From assembly GCF_009765445.1 (NCBI RefSeq), contig NZ_WHOY01000031.1, positions 3,331,774 to 3,395,773 on the forward strand: a DNA stretch of 64,000 bases, given 5' to 3'. Below are positions 10,739 to 18,255 of this stretch, piece by piece. This DNA is from Pantoea sp. BAV 3049. Its GTDB lineage: Bacteria > Pseudomonadota > Gammaproteobacteria > Enterobacterales > Enterobacteriaceae. How positions within the stretch are numbered: position 1 is the stretch's first letter; each line of letters starts with the position of its first letter. Made by a program: the position numbers and the translations under genes. Below the pieces are notes generated by a model. It did no database searches, was not told the origin of the DNA, and was given only the letters and a program-made list of their open reading frames with translations.

Positions 10739-12082
10739 ATGAGCGACACTCCAGTAACCTCTACTGCCGAAGAAAAGGCGGGCAATACTTCGCTGATCCG
10801 CCGGGTGGCGAGCGCATCCGCCATTGGTACCGCAGCGGAATATTATGATTTTTTTGCCTATGGCACCGCTGCCGTACTTTTTTTTGGCCATCTGTTCTTC
10901 CCCAGCAGCGATCCGCTGATTAGCACGCTGGCAGCGTTTGCCACCTATGCGGTGGGCTTTCTGGCCCGGCCGCTGGGCGGTATTGTTTTTGGCCATATTG
11001 GCGATAAAGTCGGCCGCAAAAAAGCGCTGGTCTTCACTATCCTGCTGGTCGGCCTTGGGACTTTCTGCATCGGCCTGCTGCCAACCTATGAAAAAATCGG
11101 CATCTGGGCGCCGGTATTGCTGATCTTTATCCGCGTGTTGCAGGGATTTGGCGTCGGAGGAGAACAGGCCGGTGCGGTATTAATGACCGCTGAATATGCC
11201 GAACCTCGCCGTCGTGGCTTTTTCGCCAGCTGGGTGCAGATTGGCGCTCCGGTAGGCTTTCTGCTGCCGCTGGCACTGTTTGCCATCCTGACCGCCACGC
11301 TCTCTCCGGAGAAAATGATGGACTGGGGCTGGCGCATCCCTTTCCTGCTCAGCGCCCTGCTGGTGATTGTGGGCATGTTTATCCGCCTGCGCATTGATGA
11401 ATCGCCAGTGTTTGCCCGCATTCGCGAAACGAAAGCCGCTGAATCCCGTCCGGTGATGGAAGTGCTGCGCGACTATCCCGGCATCATCGTGCACGGCGTG
11501 GCTGCCAAACTGATCGAAGCCTGTGCCTTTGCACTGTTCACGGTGATTATTCTGGCATGGGGCAAAGCCAACCATCTCAGCGATACCCTGCTGATGGAAA
11601 CAATGATCGTGGCGGTGGTGCTGGAAATCATCGCAATTCCGCTGATGGGCCGCCTGTCGGATCGGATTGGCCGTAAACCGGTCTATATGATCGGTGCCCT
11701 GCTGATCACGCTGACCATCGTACCGTTCTTTATTGCCATGAGTCAGAACACCTTCTGGCTGGCGCAACTGGCGATGATTGTGGTACTGACGCTGGGCCAC
11801 AGCATGTGCTATGCCCCACAGGCCGCCTGGTTCCCGGAACTGTTCCCCACGCATATTCGCTGCAGCGGGATCGCGCTGATCTGGCAAATCGGCTCGCTGA
11901 TTGGCAGCGGCGTGTTGGGGCTGGTCGCGGTGAAGATATTACAGATGACGGGCGGCCATTATTACGGGCTGGCCATTTATGTGGTGGTGCTGGGCTTGCT
12001 GTCGCTCTATGGTCTTTCACGCCTGCCGGAGACGGCACCCGGCAAACGCGGCGCAGAGTTTCACTCCTGGGAAAAACATTAA
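10739..12082 (+). CDS. ydfJ: YdfJ-type MFS transporter, metabolite:H+ symporter family
   Basis: A 447-residue, 12-helix transporter of the MHS family (ShiA, ProP, KgtP and YdfJ relatives). The start at ATG 10739 is preferred over 10706 because the family N-terminus begins just before RRVASASAIGTAAEYYDFFAYG, the typical MHS helix 1. The loop 2-3 motif GHIGDKVGRKK and the mid-protein GGEQAGAV are also typical. In E. coli ydfJ belongs to the rsp/ydf gene group, and here it is the first gene of that cluster with its own CRP/operator promoter. It probably brings in a hexonate-type acid, but the substrate cannot be read from sequence. A 211-base gap with a second promoter separates it from rspA. 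Confidence 0.82.
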   Translation: MSDTPVTSTAEEKAGNTSLIRRVASASAIGTAAEYYDFFAYGTAAVLFFGHLFFPSSDPLISTLAAFATYAVGFLARPLGGIVFGHIGDKVGRKKALVFTILLVGLGTFCIGLLPTYEKIGIWAPVLLIFIRVLQGFGVGGEQAGAVLMTAEYAEPRRRGFFASWVQIGAPVGFLLPLALFAILTATLSPEKMMDWGWRIPFLLSALLVIVGMFIRLRIDESPVFARIRETKAAESRPVMEVLRDYPGIIVHGVAAKLIEACAFALFTVIILAWGKANHLSDTLLMETMIVAVVLEIIAIPLMGRLSDRIGRKPVYMIGALLITLTIVPFFIAMSQNTFWLAQLAMIVVLTLGHSMCYAPQAAWFPELFPTHIRCSGIALIWQIGSLIGSGVLGLVAVKILQMTGGHYYGLAIYVVVLGLLSLYGLSRLPETAPGKRGAEFHSWEKH

Positions 12083-12199
12083 TACGCCAGAATCACGCTT
12101 AAGGCTTAAAATGCGTCAGCAAGAGGGGTGTCGCCAGTCGCCCCTCTCCCACCTTCGAATATGCCAATCCCGAAGCAATCCATTAACACCCTGCTCAAC

Positions 12200-12250
12200 T
12201 GTGATCCCCGTCGAAGATTCATGATAATCATCTTGTATGGTAGTACGTCA
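12200..12250 (+). promoter_or_regulatory. CRP/RspR-type promoter of rspA
   Basis: It has the same module as before ydfJ. TGTGA-TCCCCG-TCGAA at 12200-12215 is a weaker CRP site (good left half). The -10 TATGGT is at 12236-12241 inside the identical 14-mer CTTGTATGGTAGTA at 12232-12245. Spacing differs from the ydfJ promoter by one base. Confidence 0.6.
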
Positions 12251-12293
12251 ATGCGTATTTTTTCATCATCGCACGATCAAAAAGGCCACCAGG

Positions 12294-13508
12294 ATGAAAA
12301 TTGTAAAAGCAGAAGTCTTCGTAACCTGCCCGGGCAGGAACTTTGTTACCGTCAAAATCACTACCGATGAAGGGCTGACCGGCATTGGTGACGCCACCCT
12401 GAATGGTCGCGAGCTGCCGGTCGCGTCATATCTTAAAGACCACGTCTGCCCACAGCTGATCGGCCGCAACGCTCACCAAATCGAGGACATCTGGCAGTAC
12501 TTCTATAAAGGTGCCTACTGGCGTCGCGGTCCCGTCACCATGTCCGCAATCTCCGCCGTCGATCAGGCATTGTGGGATATCAAAGGCAAAGCGGCCAACA
12601 TGCCGGTTTACCAGCTGCTGGGCGGCGCATCGCGCACTGGCGTAATGGTTTACTGCCACACTACCGGCCACAGCATCGACGAAGTGATGGACGATTACGC
12701 GAAGCATAAAGAACTGGGCTTTAAAGCCATCCGCGCCCAGTGTGGCGTGCCGGGTATGAAAACCACCTACGGCATGGCGAAAGGTAAAGGCCAGGCCTAC
12801 GAACCCGCCACCAAAGGCGACTGGCCGGAAGAGCAGCTGTGGTCGACCGAAAAATATCTCGACTTCACGCCAAAGCTGTTTGAAGCCATTCGTGACAAAT
12901 TTGGCTTTAACGAACATCTGCTGCACGACATGCACCACCGCCTGACGCCCATTGAGGCAGCCCGCTTTGGTAAAAGCGTGGAAGATTACCGCCTGTTCTG
13001 GATGGAGGACCCGACACCTGCCGAGAACCAGGAGAGTTTCCGTCTGATCCGCCAGCACACCGTCACGCCAATCGCAGTGGGCGAAGTGTTCAACAGCATC
13101 TGGGATTGTAAACAGCTGATTGAAGAGCAGCTGATAGACTACATCCGTACCACCATCACCCACGCGGGCGGCATCACCGGCATGCGTCGTATTGCTGATT
13201 TCGCTTCGCTGTATCAGGTACGCACCGGTTCACACGGACCGTCGGATCTGTCGCCAATCTGCATGGCTGCGGCACTGCACTTCGACCTGTGGGTACCAAA
13301 CTTTGGCGTGCAGGAATATATGGGCTATTCCGAGCAGATGATGGAAGTGTTCAAACCTAACTGGACCTTCGAAAACGGCTATATGCATCCGGGCGACCTG
13401 CCGGGCTTAGGCATTGAGTTTGATGAAAAAGTGGCGGCACGCTACCCGTATGAACCGGCGTACCTGCCCGTTGCGCGTCTGGAAGACGGCACCCTGTGGA
13501 ACTGGTAA
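12294..13508 (+). CDS. rspA: RspA, mannonate dehydratase family (ManD) enolase-superfamily enzyme
   Basis: At 404 residues it has exactly the length of E. coli RspA and near-identical sequence. The start at ATG 12294 follows AGG and matches the family N-terminus; an in-frame ATG at 12237 would add 19 unrelated residues. The protein is a cytosolic, Mg-dependent enolase-superfamily dehydratase. The N-terminal capping domain (about 1-120) contains [25 protein letters not shown]. The barrel carries the metal-ligand regions [17 protein letters not shown] and VGEVFN and the catalytic His of GSHGPSD. ManD enzymes dehydrate D-mannonate (some also D-gluconate) to 2-keto-3-deoxygluconate, often with low efficiency. 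First gene of rspA-rspB-MFS-ydfI. Confidence 0.95.
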   Translation: MKIVKAEVFVTCPGRNFVTVKITTDEGLTGIGDATLNGRELPVASYLKDHVCPQLIGRNAHQIEDIWQYFYKGAYWRRGPVTMSAISAVDQALWDIKGKAANMPVYQLLGGASRTGVMVYCHTTGHSIDEVMDDYAKHKELGFKAIRAQCGVPGMKTTYGMAKGKGQAYEPATKGDWPEEQLWSTEKYLDFTPKLFEAIRDKFGFNEHLLHDMHHRLTPIEAARFGKSVEDYRLFWMEDPTPAENQESFRLIRQHTVTPIAVGEVFNSIWDCKQLIEEQLIDYIRTTITHAGGITGMRRIADFASLYQVRTGSHGPSDLSPICMAAALHFDLWVPNFGVQEYMGYSEQMMEVFKPNWTFENGYMHPGDLPGLGIEFDEKVAARYPYEPAYLPVARLEDGTLWNW

Positions 13509-13518
13509 GGAGACGAAA

Positions 13519-14526
13519 ATGAAAAGTGTGGTAATCGAACGCCCCGGCGAGCTGGTACTGCAACAGCGCCCTGAACTGACGCCAGAGAAAGGCGAAGTCA
13601 GGGTTAAAGTCCAGTACGCCAGCATCTGCGGTTCCGATGTGCATATCTGGCACGGCCACAACCCTTTCGCCCGTTATCCACGGGTGATCGGCCATGAGTT
13701 TTTTGGCGTAATTGATGCGGTTGGCGTGGGTGTGGACAGCTCCCGCATTGGCGAGCGGGTGGCCGTCGATCCGGTGGTCAGCTGTGGCCACTGCTACCCT
13801 TGTTCAGTAGGACGCCCTAACGTCTGCAGCGAACTGCAGGTGATTGGAGTGCATCGCGACGGTGGCTTCAGCGAGTATGCCGTGGCTCCTTCAGCCAATG
13901 CGTATCACCTGCCAGAAAGCATTCCCGACAAGCTCGCCAGTCTGGTTGAACCGTTCACCATCGCCGCCAACATCACAGCCTTTCTCCAGCCTCAACCGAA
14001 CGATGTGGCGCTGGTGTTCGGTGCCGGTCCGATGGGCCTGACCGCAATTCAGGTGCTGAAAGGCGTGTATAAGGTGCGCAAAGTGATCGTGGCCGACCGC
14101 CTGCCGGAACGTCTGGCGATGGCGATGGAAAACGGCGCGGATGTGGTACTGAATAACAGTGAAATCCCGCTGGCTGCCCAGCTTGAAGGCGAAAAACCCA
14201 CACTGATCATTGATGCGGCCTGCCACCCGTCCATTCTGGCAGAAGCGGCAGCGCTGGCCTCACCTGCCGGACGGATTGGCCTGCTTGGCTTCTCCGGCGA
14301 GCCGTGCACGGTGACCCAGCAAAGCCTGACCAGTAAAGAGCTGTCGCTGTTTACCTCGCGTCTCAACAGTCATCGCTTCCCGCTGGTGATTGACTGGATG
14401 GAACAGGGGCTGATCCAGCCAGAAAAACTGGTGACGCACTACTTCCCGCTAAGCGAGATTGAACAGGCGATGACCCTGTTTGAGAAAGATCCCAAGAGCT
14501 GCTGCAAAGTCATTTTAGCTGTATGA
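13519..14526 (+). CDS. rspB: RspB, zinc-dependent medium-chain alcohol dehydrogenase
   Basis: 335 residues (E. coli RspB 339), ATG 13519 ten bases after the rspA stop with AAGGAGA as ribosome-binding site. A MDR-family oxidoreductase: catalytic zinc region SICGSDVH, GHEFFGVIDAVG, a structural zinc-type cysteine cluster in CGHCYPCSVGRPNVC, and an NAD(P)-binding glycine motif GAGPMGL. For close homologues paired with ManD enzymes, an L-gulonate 5-dehydrogenase activity giving D-fructuronate has been reported. The neighbouring ydfI reductase would then give D-mannonate, the RspA substrate. The assignment to that pathway is by family and context. Confidence 0.92.
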   Translation: MKSVVIERPGELVLQQRPELTPEKGEVRVKVQYASICGSDVHIWHGHNPFARYPRVIGHEFFGVIDAVGVGVDSSRIGERVAVDPVVSCGHCYPCSVGRPNVCSELQVIGVHRDGGFSEYAVAPSANAYHLPESIPDKLASLVEPFTIAANITAFLQPQPNDVALVFGAGPMGLTAIQVLKGVYKVRKVIVADRLPERLAMAMENGADVVLNNSEIPLAAQLEGEKPTLIIDAACHPSILAEAAALASPAGRIGLLGFSGEPCTVTQQSLTSKELSLFTSRLNSHRFPLVIDWMEQGLIQPEKLVTHYFPLSEIEQAMTLFEKDPKSCCKVILAV

Positions 14527-14609
14527 CACCAGACAGCCGGTTGGCGGCAGACTGAACCTGCCCCGACCGGTACAAGCTACCCTGCGACTATAAATATAAT
14601 GGAGTGACC

Positions 14610-15893
14610 ATGTTTAAGAACCTCCGCTGGACTATCGTACTGTTGCTGTTCATGGTCTACATGATCAATTACCTCGATCGCGTGGCCCTCTCACTGACCG
14701 TGCCGATGATTGAAAAAGACCTGATGCTGAATGCCGAACAGTTCGGCCTGATTTTCGGCAGCTTCTTCTTCGGTTACGCGCTGTTTAACTTTATTGGTGG
14801 CCTCGCCACCGACAAATTCGGCCCTACGCTGGTAATGGGCGCGGCCGTTGGCATGTGGTCGCTGTTCTGTGGCCTGACGGCCGTTGCCACCGGCTTCTGG
14901 TCCATGCTGATCCTGCGTGTGCTGTTTGGCATGGCGGAAGGCCCAATCTGCGCCTCAGCTAACAAAGCCATTAACGGCTGGTTCCCCAAAAAACAGGCGG
15001 CCACTGCGATGGGCTTACTCAGCGCCGGTTCGCCACTGGGCGGTGCGGTGGCTGGCCCGATCATCGGCTATCTGGCACTGGCCTTTGGCTGGCGTCCGGC
15101 CTTCGTGATCATCTGCTCCATCGGTATTGTGTGGATGGTGGTGTGGTTCCTGATTGCCGCCGATAATCCGCTGAAAAGCCGCCGCGTCAGCGAAGAAGAG
15201 CGCCTGCTGGTGACGAAGCTGAAAGAGGAGCAGACCACCCCGGACGAAGAGCTGGCTCAGGCCGCGCACGGTCTTGGATACTATCTGCGCCAGCCGATTA
15301 TCCTGGTCACCGCTTTTGCCTTCTTTTGCTATAACTACATTCTGTTCTTCTTCCTGAGCTGGTTCCCGGCCTATCTGGTGCAGGCGCATAACCTCGATAT
15401 CAAATCGATGAGTATGACCACCATGATCCCGTGGATTGTCGGCTTTGTCGGTCTGGCGCTCGGCGGCTGGATCTCCGATAAGATCTTCAACATCACCGGT
15501 AAGCTGCTGCTTTCACGAAAAATTGTGCTGGTGGTCTCGCTGTTGGCCGCTGCTGTTTGCGTGGGTCTGGCAGGTTCTGTAAAAGGGGTTTACCCGGCAG
15601 TGATCCTGATGTCCGTGTCGATCTTCTTCCTGTATATCACCGGCGCTATTTACTGGGCGATTATTCAGGACGTGGTGCACAAAAGCCGCGTGGGCGGGAT
15701 CAGTGGCTTTATCCACCTGATCGGCAGCATTTCCGGTATTATCGGCCCGATTGTCACCGGCTACATCGTGCATCACACCGGTAAATTCGACAGCGCCTTT
15801 ATCCTTGCCGGCGTGGTAGCTGCCCTGGGCGCGATGCTGGTGCTGTTTGTGATCAAAAGTCCGAAAACGCAGAATAAAGCGGTTTCTGTTTGA
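14610..15893 (+). CDS. MFS transporter, anion:cation symporter family (sugar acid permease)
   Basis: A 427-residue, 12-helix transporter resembling ExuT, GudP, DgoT and other hexonate/hexuronate:H+ symporters. The start at ATG 14610 follows GGAG; an upstream GTG at 14604 lies inside that site. Family marks: MINYLDRVALSLTVP in helix 1, GLATDKFGP as motif A, and FGMAEGPICASANKAINGWFPKKQ around helix 4, which is typical of the ACS family. It lies between rspB and the ydfI-type reductase, so its likely substrate is the sugar acid degraded by the cluster. The cluster therefore holds two unrelated MFS permeases, this one and YdfJ. The exact substrate is not readable. Confidence 0.85.
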   Translation: MFKNLRWTIVLLLFMVYMINYLDRVALSLTVPMIEKDLMLNAEQFGLIFGSFFFGYALFNFIGGLATDKFGPTLVMGAAVGMWSLFCGLTAVATGFWSMLILRVLFGMAEGPICASANKAINGWFPKKQAATAMGLLSAGSPLGGAVAGPIIGYLALAFGWRPAFVIICSIGIVWMVVWFLIAADNPLKSRRVSEEERLLVTKLKEEQTTPDEELAQAAHGLGYYLRQPIILVTAFAFFCYNYILFFFLSWFPAYLVQAHNLDIKSMSMTTMIPWIVGFVGLALGGWISDKIFNITGKLLLSRKIVLVVSLLAAAVCVGLAGSVKGVYPAVILMSVSIFFLYITGAIYWAIIQDVVHKSRVGGISGFIHLIGSISGIIGPIVTGYIVHHTGKFDSAFILAGVVAALGAMLVLFVIKSPKTQNKAVSV

Positions 15894-15899
15894 AATAAG

Positions 15900-15919
15900 G
15901 TGCGCGGAAAACCGCGCAC
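15900..15919 (+). other. Perfect intercistronic hairpin between MFS gene and ydfI
   Basis: GTGCGCGG at 15900-15907 pairs exactly with CCGCGCAC at 15912-15919 around AAAA. No T-tract follows (GACAAAGCG), so this looks like an mRNA-stabilising or processing hairpin rather than a terminator. The ydfI ribosome-binding site AAGGA is 11 bases downstream. Confidence 0.5.
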
Positions 15920-15941
15920 TGACAAAGCGAAAGGATACTCT

Positions 15942-17405
15942 ATGCTTTCCCCTGAACATCTGGCTGCGGGCGTTGCACGTCCGGAGTATGATCGCAAAAA
16001 ATTACGCACCCGCATGGTTCATATCGGTTTTGGCGCTTTCCACCGCGCTCATCAGGCCGTCTGCTCCGACCGGCTGGCGAACGAGCACGGCAGCGACTGG
16101 GGCTACTGCGAGGTCAACCTCAACAGCGGGGAGCTGATCCAGGCACTGAAAAAACAGGATTGCTGCTATACCGTAGCAGAGATGGCCGGTGATGACATGG
16201 CGCTGCGGGTGATCGGAGTGGTCACCTCGGCCCTGCACGGCAAGTCCGACGGCATCAACGCCGTGATTGATGAACTCTGCCAGCCGGATGTGGCGATCGT
16301 CTCCATGACCGTGACGGAAAAAGGCTACTGCTATGAGCCGTCCAGCGGCAAACTGGATCTCGCTCACCCTTCAATCGTTCACGATATTGCTAACCCACAG
16401 GCACCGATCTCGCTGCCTGGCCTGATCCTCGCCGGGATCACCCGCCGTCGCGAGCTGGGTCTGCCGCCGTTCAGCGTGATGTCGTGCGATAACATGCCGG
16501 AAAACGGACATGTGACGCGCAACGTGATTGTCGGGCTGGCGGAGAAACATAGCGCTGAGCTGGCCGAATGGATTGGCAAAAACCTCACCTTCCCTTCCAC
16601 CATGGTGGATCGCATCGTACCGGCAATGACCGAAGAGACCCATGCCACACTGCGCGTGAAATTGGGCTGTGATGATCCGGTCAGCGTGGCCTGCGAACCA
16701 TTCCTGCAGTGGGTGATTGAGGACAACTTCGTCAGCGGCCGCCCGCAGTGGGAAAAAGCCGGTGCAGAACTGGTCAGCAATGTACTGCCTTATGAAGAGA
16801 TGAAGCTGCGCATGCTGAACGGCAGCCACTCCTTCCTGGCTTATCTTGGTTACCTTGCTGGTTATCAGCACATCAGCGACTGCATGGCCGATACGCATTT
16901 CCGCCAGGCAGCACGCCAGCTGATGATGGATGAACAGGCTCCCACTCTGCATACCCAAGGCGTTGACCTGGGTGCCTATGCCGATTCTCTGATTGCCCGA
17001 TATGAGAATCTGGCGATCAAACACCGCACCGCGCAGATAGCTAACGATGGTTCGCAGAAGCTGCCGCAGCGCTGGCTGGACAGCATCCGCTGGCACCTGA
17101 ACAACGGCAGTGATTTTGATCTGCTGGCGCTGGGCGTGGCCGGATGGATACGCTATGTGGGGGGGGTGAATGAGCAAGGCGAGCCGATTGAGATCCGCGA
17201 CCCAATGCGCGACCTGTTGGCACAGCGTGTGGCAGAAACCGCTGAAGGCGAAGCCCGCGTAGCCGCACTGCTGTCGATAAAAGCAGTGTTTGGTGAGGAT
17301 TTAGCCACCTGCACGCAGTTTGTCTCGCGAGTGAATCATTTCTATCAGCTTCTGCTGACAAAAGGGGCCAAAGAAGCGGTAAAACAGACGGTTGCCAGGG
17401 CTTAA
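15942..17405 (+). CDS. ydfI: YdfI-type mannitol-dehydrogenase-family oxidoreductase (fructuronate reductase-like)
   Basis: 487 residues (E. coli YdfI 486), ATG 15942 after AAGGA; the in-frame start at 15900 lies in the preceding hairpin and is unlikely. A polyol-specific long-chain dehydrogenase: N-terminal Rossmann domain with GFGAFHRAHQA, and a C-terminal substrate domain with the family signature KLRMLNGSHS (catalytic Lys, Asn and His in K-x4-N-x2-H). Relatives include UxuB (fructuronate reductase), UxaB and mannitol dehydrogenase. In this cluster it plausibly interconverts D-fructuronate and D-mannonate with NAD(H), linking RspB to RspA. A terminator follows at 17414. Confidence 0.88.
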   Translation: MLSPEHLAAGVARPEYDRKKLRTRMVHIGFGAFHRAHQAVCSDRLANEHGSDWGYCEVNLNSGELIQALKKQDCCYTVAEMAGDDMALRVIGVVTSALHGKSDGINAVIDELCQPDVAIVSMTVTEKGYCYEPSSGKLDLAHPSIVHDIANPQAPISLPGLILAGITRRRELGLPPFSVMSCDNMPENGHVTRNVIVGLAEKHSAELAEWIGKNLTFPSTMVDRIVPAMTEETHATLRVKLGCDDPVSVACEPFLQWVIEDNFVSGRPQWEKAGAELVSNVLPYEEMKLRMLNGSHSFLAYLGYLAGYQHISDCMADTHFRQAARQLMMDEQAPTLHTQGVDLGAYADSLIARYENLAIKHRTAQIANDGSQKLPQRWLDSIRWHLNNGSDFDLLALGVAGWIRYVGGVNEQGEPIEIRDPMRDLLAQRVAETAEGEARVAALLSIKAVFGEDLATCTQFVSRVNHFYQLLLTKGAKEAVKQTVARA

Positions 17406-17413
17406 ACCAATAA

Positions 17414-17434
17414 GCGCTGGCGCAAAGCCAGCGC
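17414..17434 (+). terminator. Terminator after ydfI
   Basis: Perfect 8-bp stem GCGCTGGC / GCCAGCGC with loop GCAAA, then GCTGTTTTAG. It separates the catabolic genes from rspR, which therefore probably has its own promoter in the 65 bases before its start. Confidence 0.7.
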
Positions 17435-17498
17435 GCTGTTTTAGACTCAGGCTTTAACGCAGCGGGCCTTCAGCCCATCGCTATACGGATATTGCCGA

Positions 17499-18185
17499 AT
17501 GTCTATTGCCTATACCATTACCACCAGCGAGCCGGTGAATCAGCAGATTTATCGCTTTCTGCGTCAGGACATTGTGACCTGTGCAATCCCGCCCGGGTCG
17601 CTGCTGTCTGAAAAAGAAGTGTCTGCCCGCTTCAGCGTCTCCCGGCAGCCGGTGCGGGAAGCCTTTATCAAACTGGCCGAAGCTGGCCTGGTTCAGGTCT
17701 TGCCTCAGCGGGGCACCTTTGTCCGGAAAATCTCCGCCCAGCGCGTGGCCGATGGCCGGTTTATCCGCGAAGCGGTGGAAGTGGCGGTGATCCGCCGGGC
17801 AGCAGTGGAAGCCTCCGCGGAATCGCTGGCGCTGTTGCAGCACAATCTTCAGCTACAAAGGATCTCGGCAGAGCGTCATGACAGCCAGGGTTTTCTGCTG
17901 CTCGATGATGAATTTCACCGGCTGATTGCGCAGAGCATCAACTGCGAGCTGGCGTGGGAAACGGTAGAAAATATCAAAGCGGCAATGGATCGGGTCCGCT
18001 TCCTGACGCTGAGCAAAGTATCGCCACCGGAAAGTTTGATCCAGCAACACGAAGAGATTTACCAGGCGCTGGTCGCACGCGATGCGGGCGAAGCGGAGAA
18101 AGCGCTGCGCCGCCATCTGCAGGAGATGATCTTCTCCATCACCCCTATCGCCGAGCAGAACAGCGAGTGGTTTGAGAAACCGTAA
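17499..18185 (+). CDS. rspR: RspR/YdfH, GntR-family (FCD) transcriptional repressor
   Basis: 228 residues, the same length as E. coli YdfH/RspR. An N-terminal winged helix (about 10-75) includes the recognition region VSRQPVREAFIKLAEAGLVQ. A C-terminal all-helical FCD effector domain (about 90-215) has the metal/effector-type His in DDEFHRLIA. In E. coli RspR controls the rsp operon. Here it lies at the distal end of the cluster, and the repeated CTTGTATGGTAGTA at the ydfJ and rspA -10 boxes is its most likely operator. The effector is unknown but should be an intermediate of the pathway. The ribosome-binding site is weak. Confidence 0.9.
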   Translation: MSIAYTITTSEPVNQQIYRFLRQDIVTCAIPPGSLLSEKEVSARFSVSRQPVREAFIKLAEAGLVQVLPQRGTFVRKISAQRVADGRFIREAVEVAVIRRAAVEASAESLALLQHNLQLQRISAERHDSQGFLLLDDEFHRLIAQSINCELAWETVENIKAAMDRVRFLTLSKVSPPESLIQQHEEIYQALVARDAGEAEKALRRHLQEMIFSITPIAEQNSEWFEKP

Positions 18186-18197
18186 TTATCCCTGGAA

Positions 18198-18218
18198 ACC
18201 GGCGTGTAAAGCGCCGGT
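18198..18218 (+). terminator. Terminator between convergent rspR and FUSC gene
   Basis: ACCGGCG (18198-18204) pairs with CGCCGGT (18212-18218), loop TGTAAAG, then CTTATTTG on the plus strand. It lies between the convergent ends of rspR and the FUSC gene. Confidence 0.55.
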
Positions 18219-18255
18219 CTTATTTGCCAAAGGTATCCCCCTTTAAGCCCCTGCA

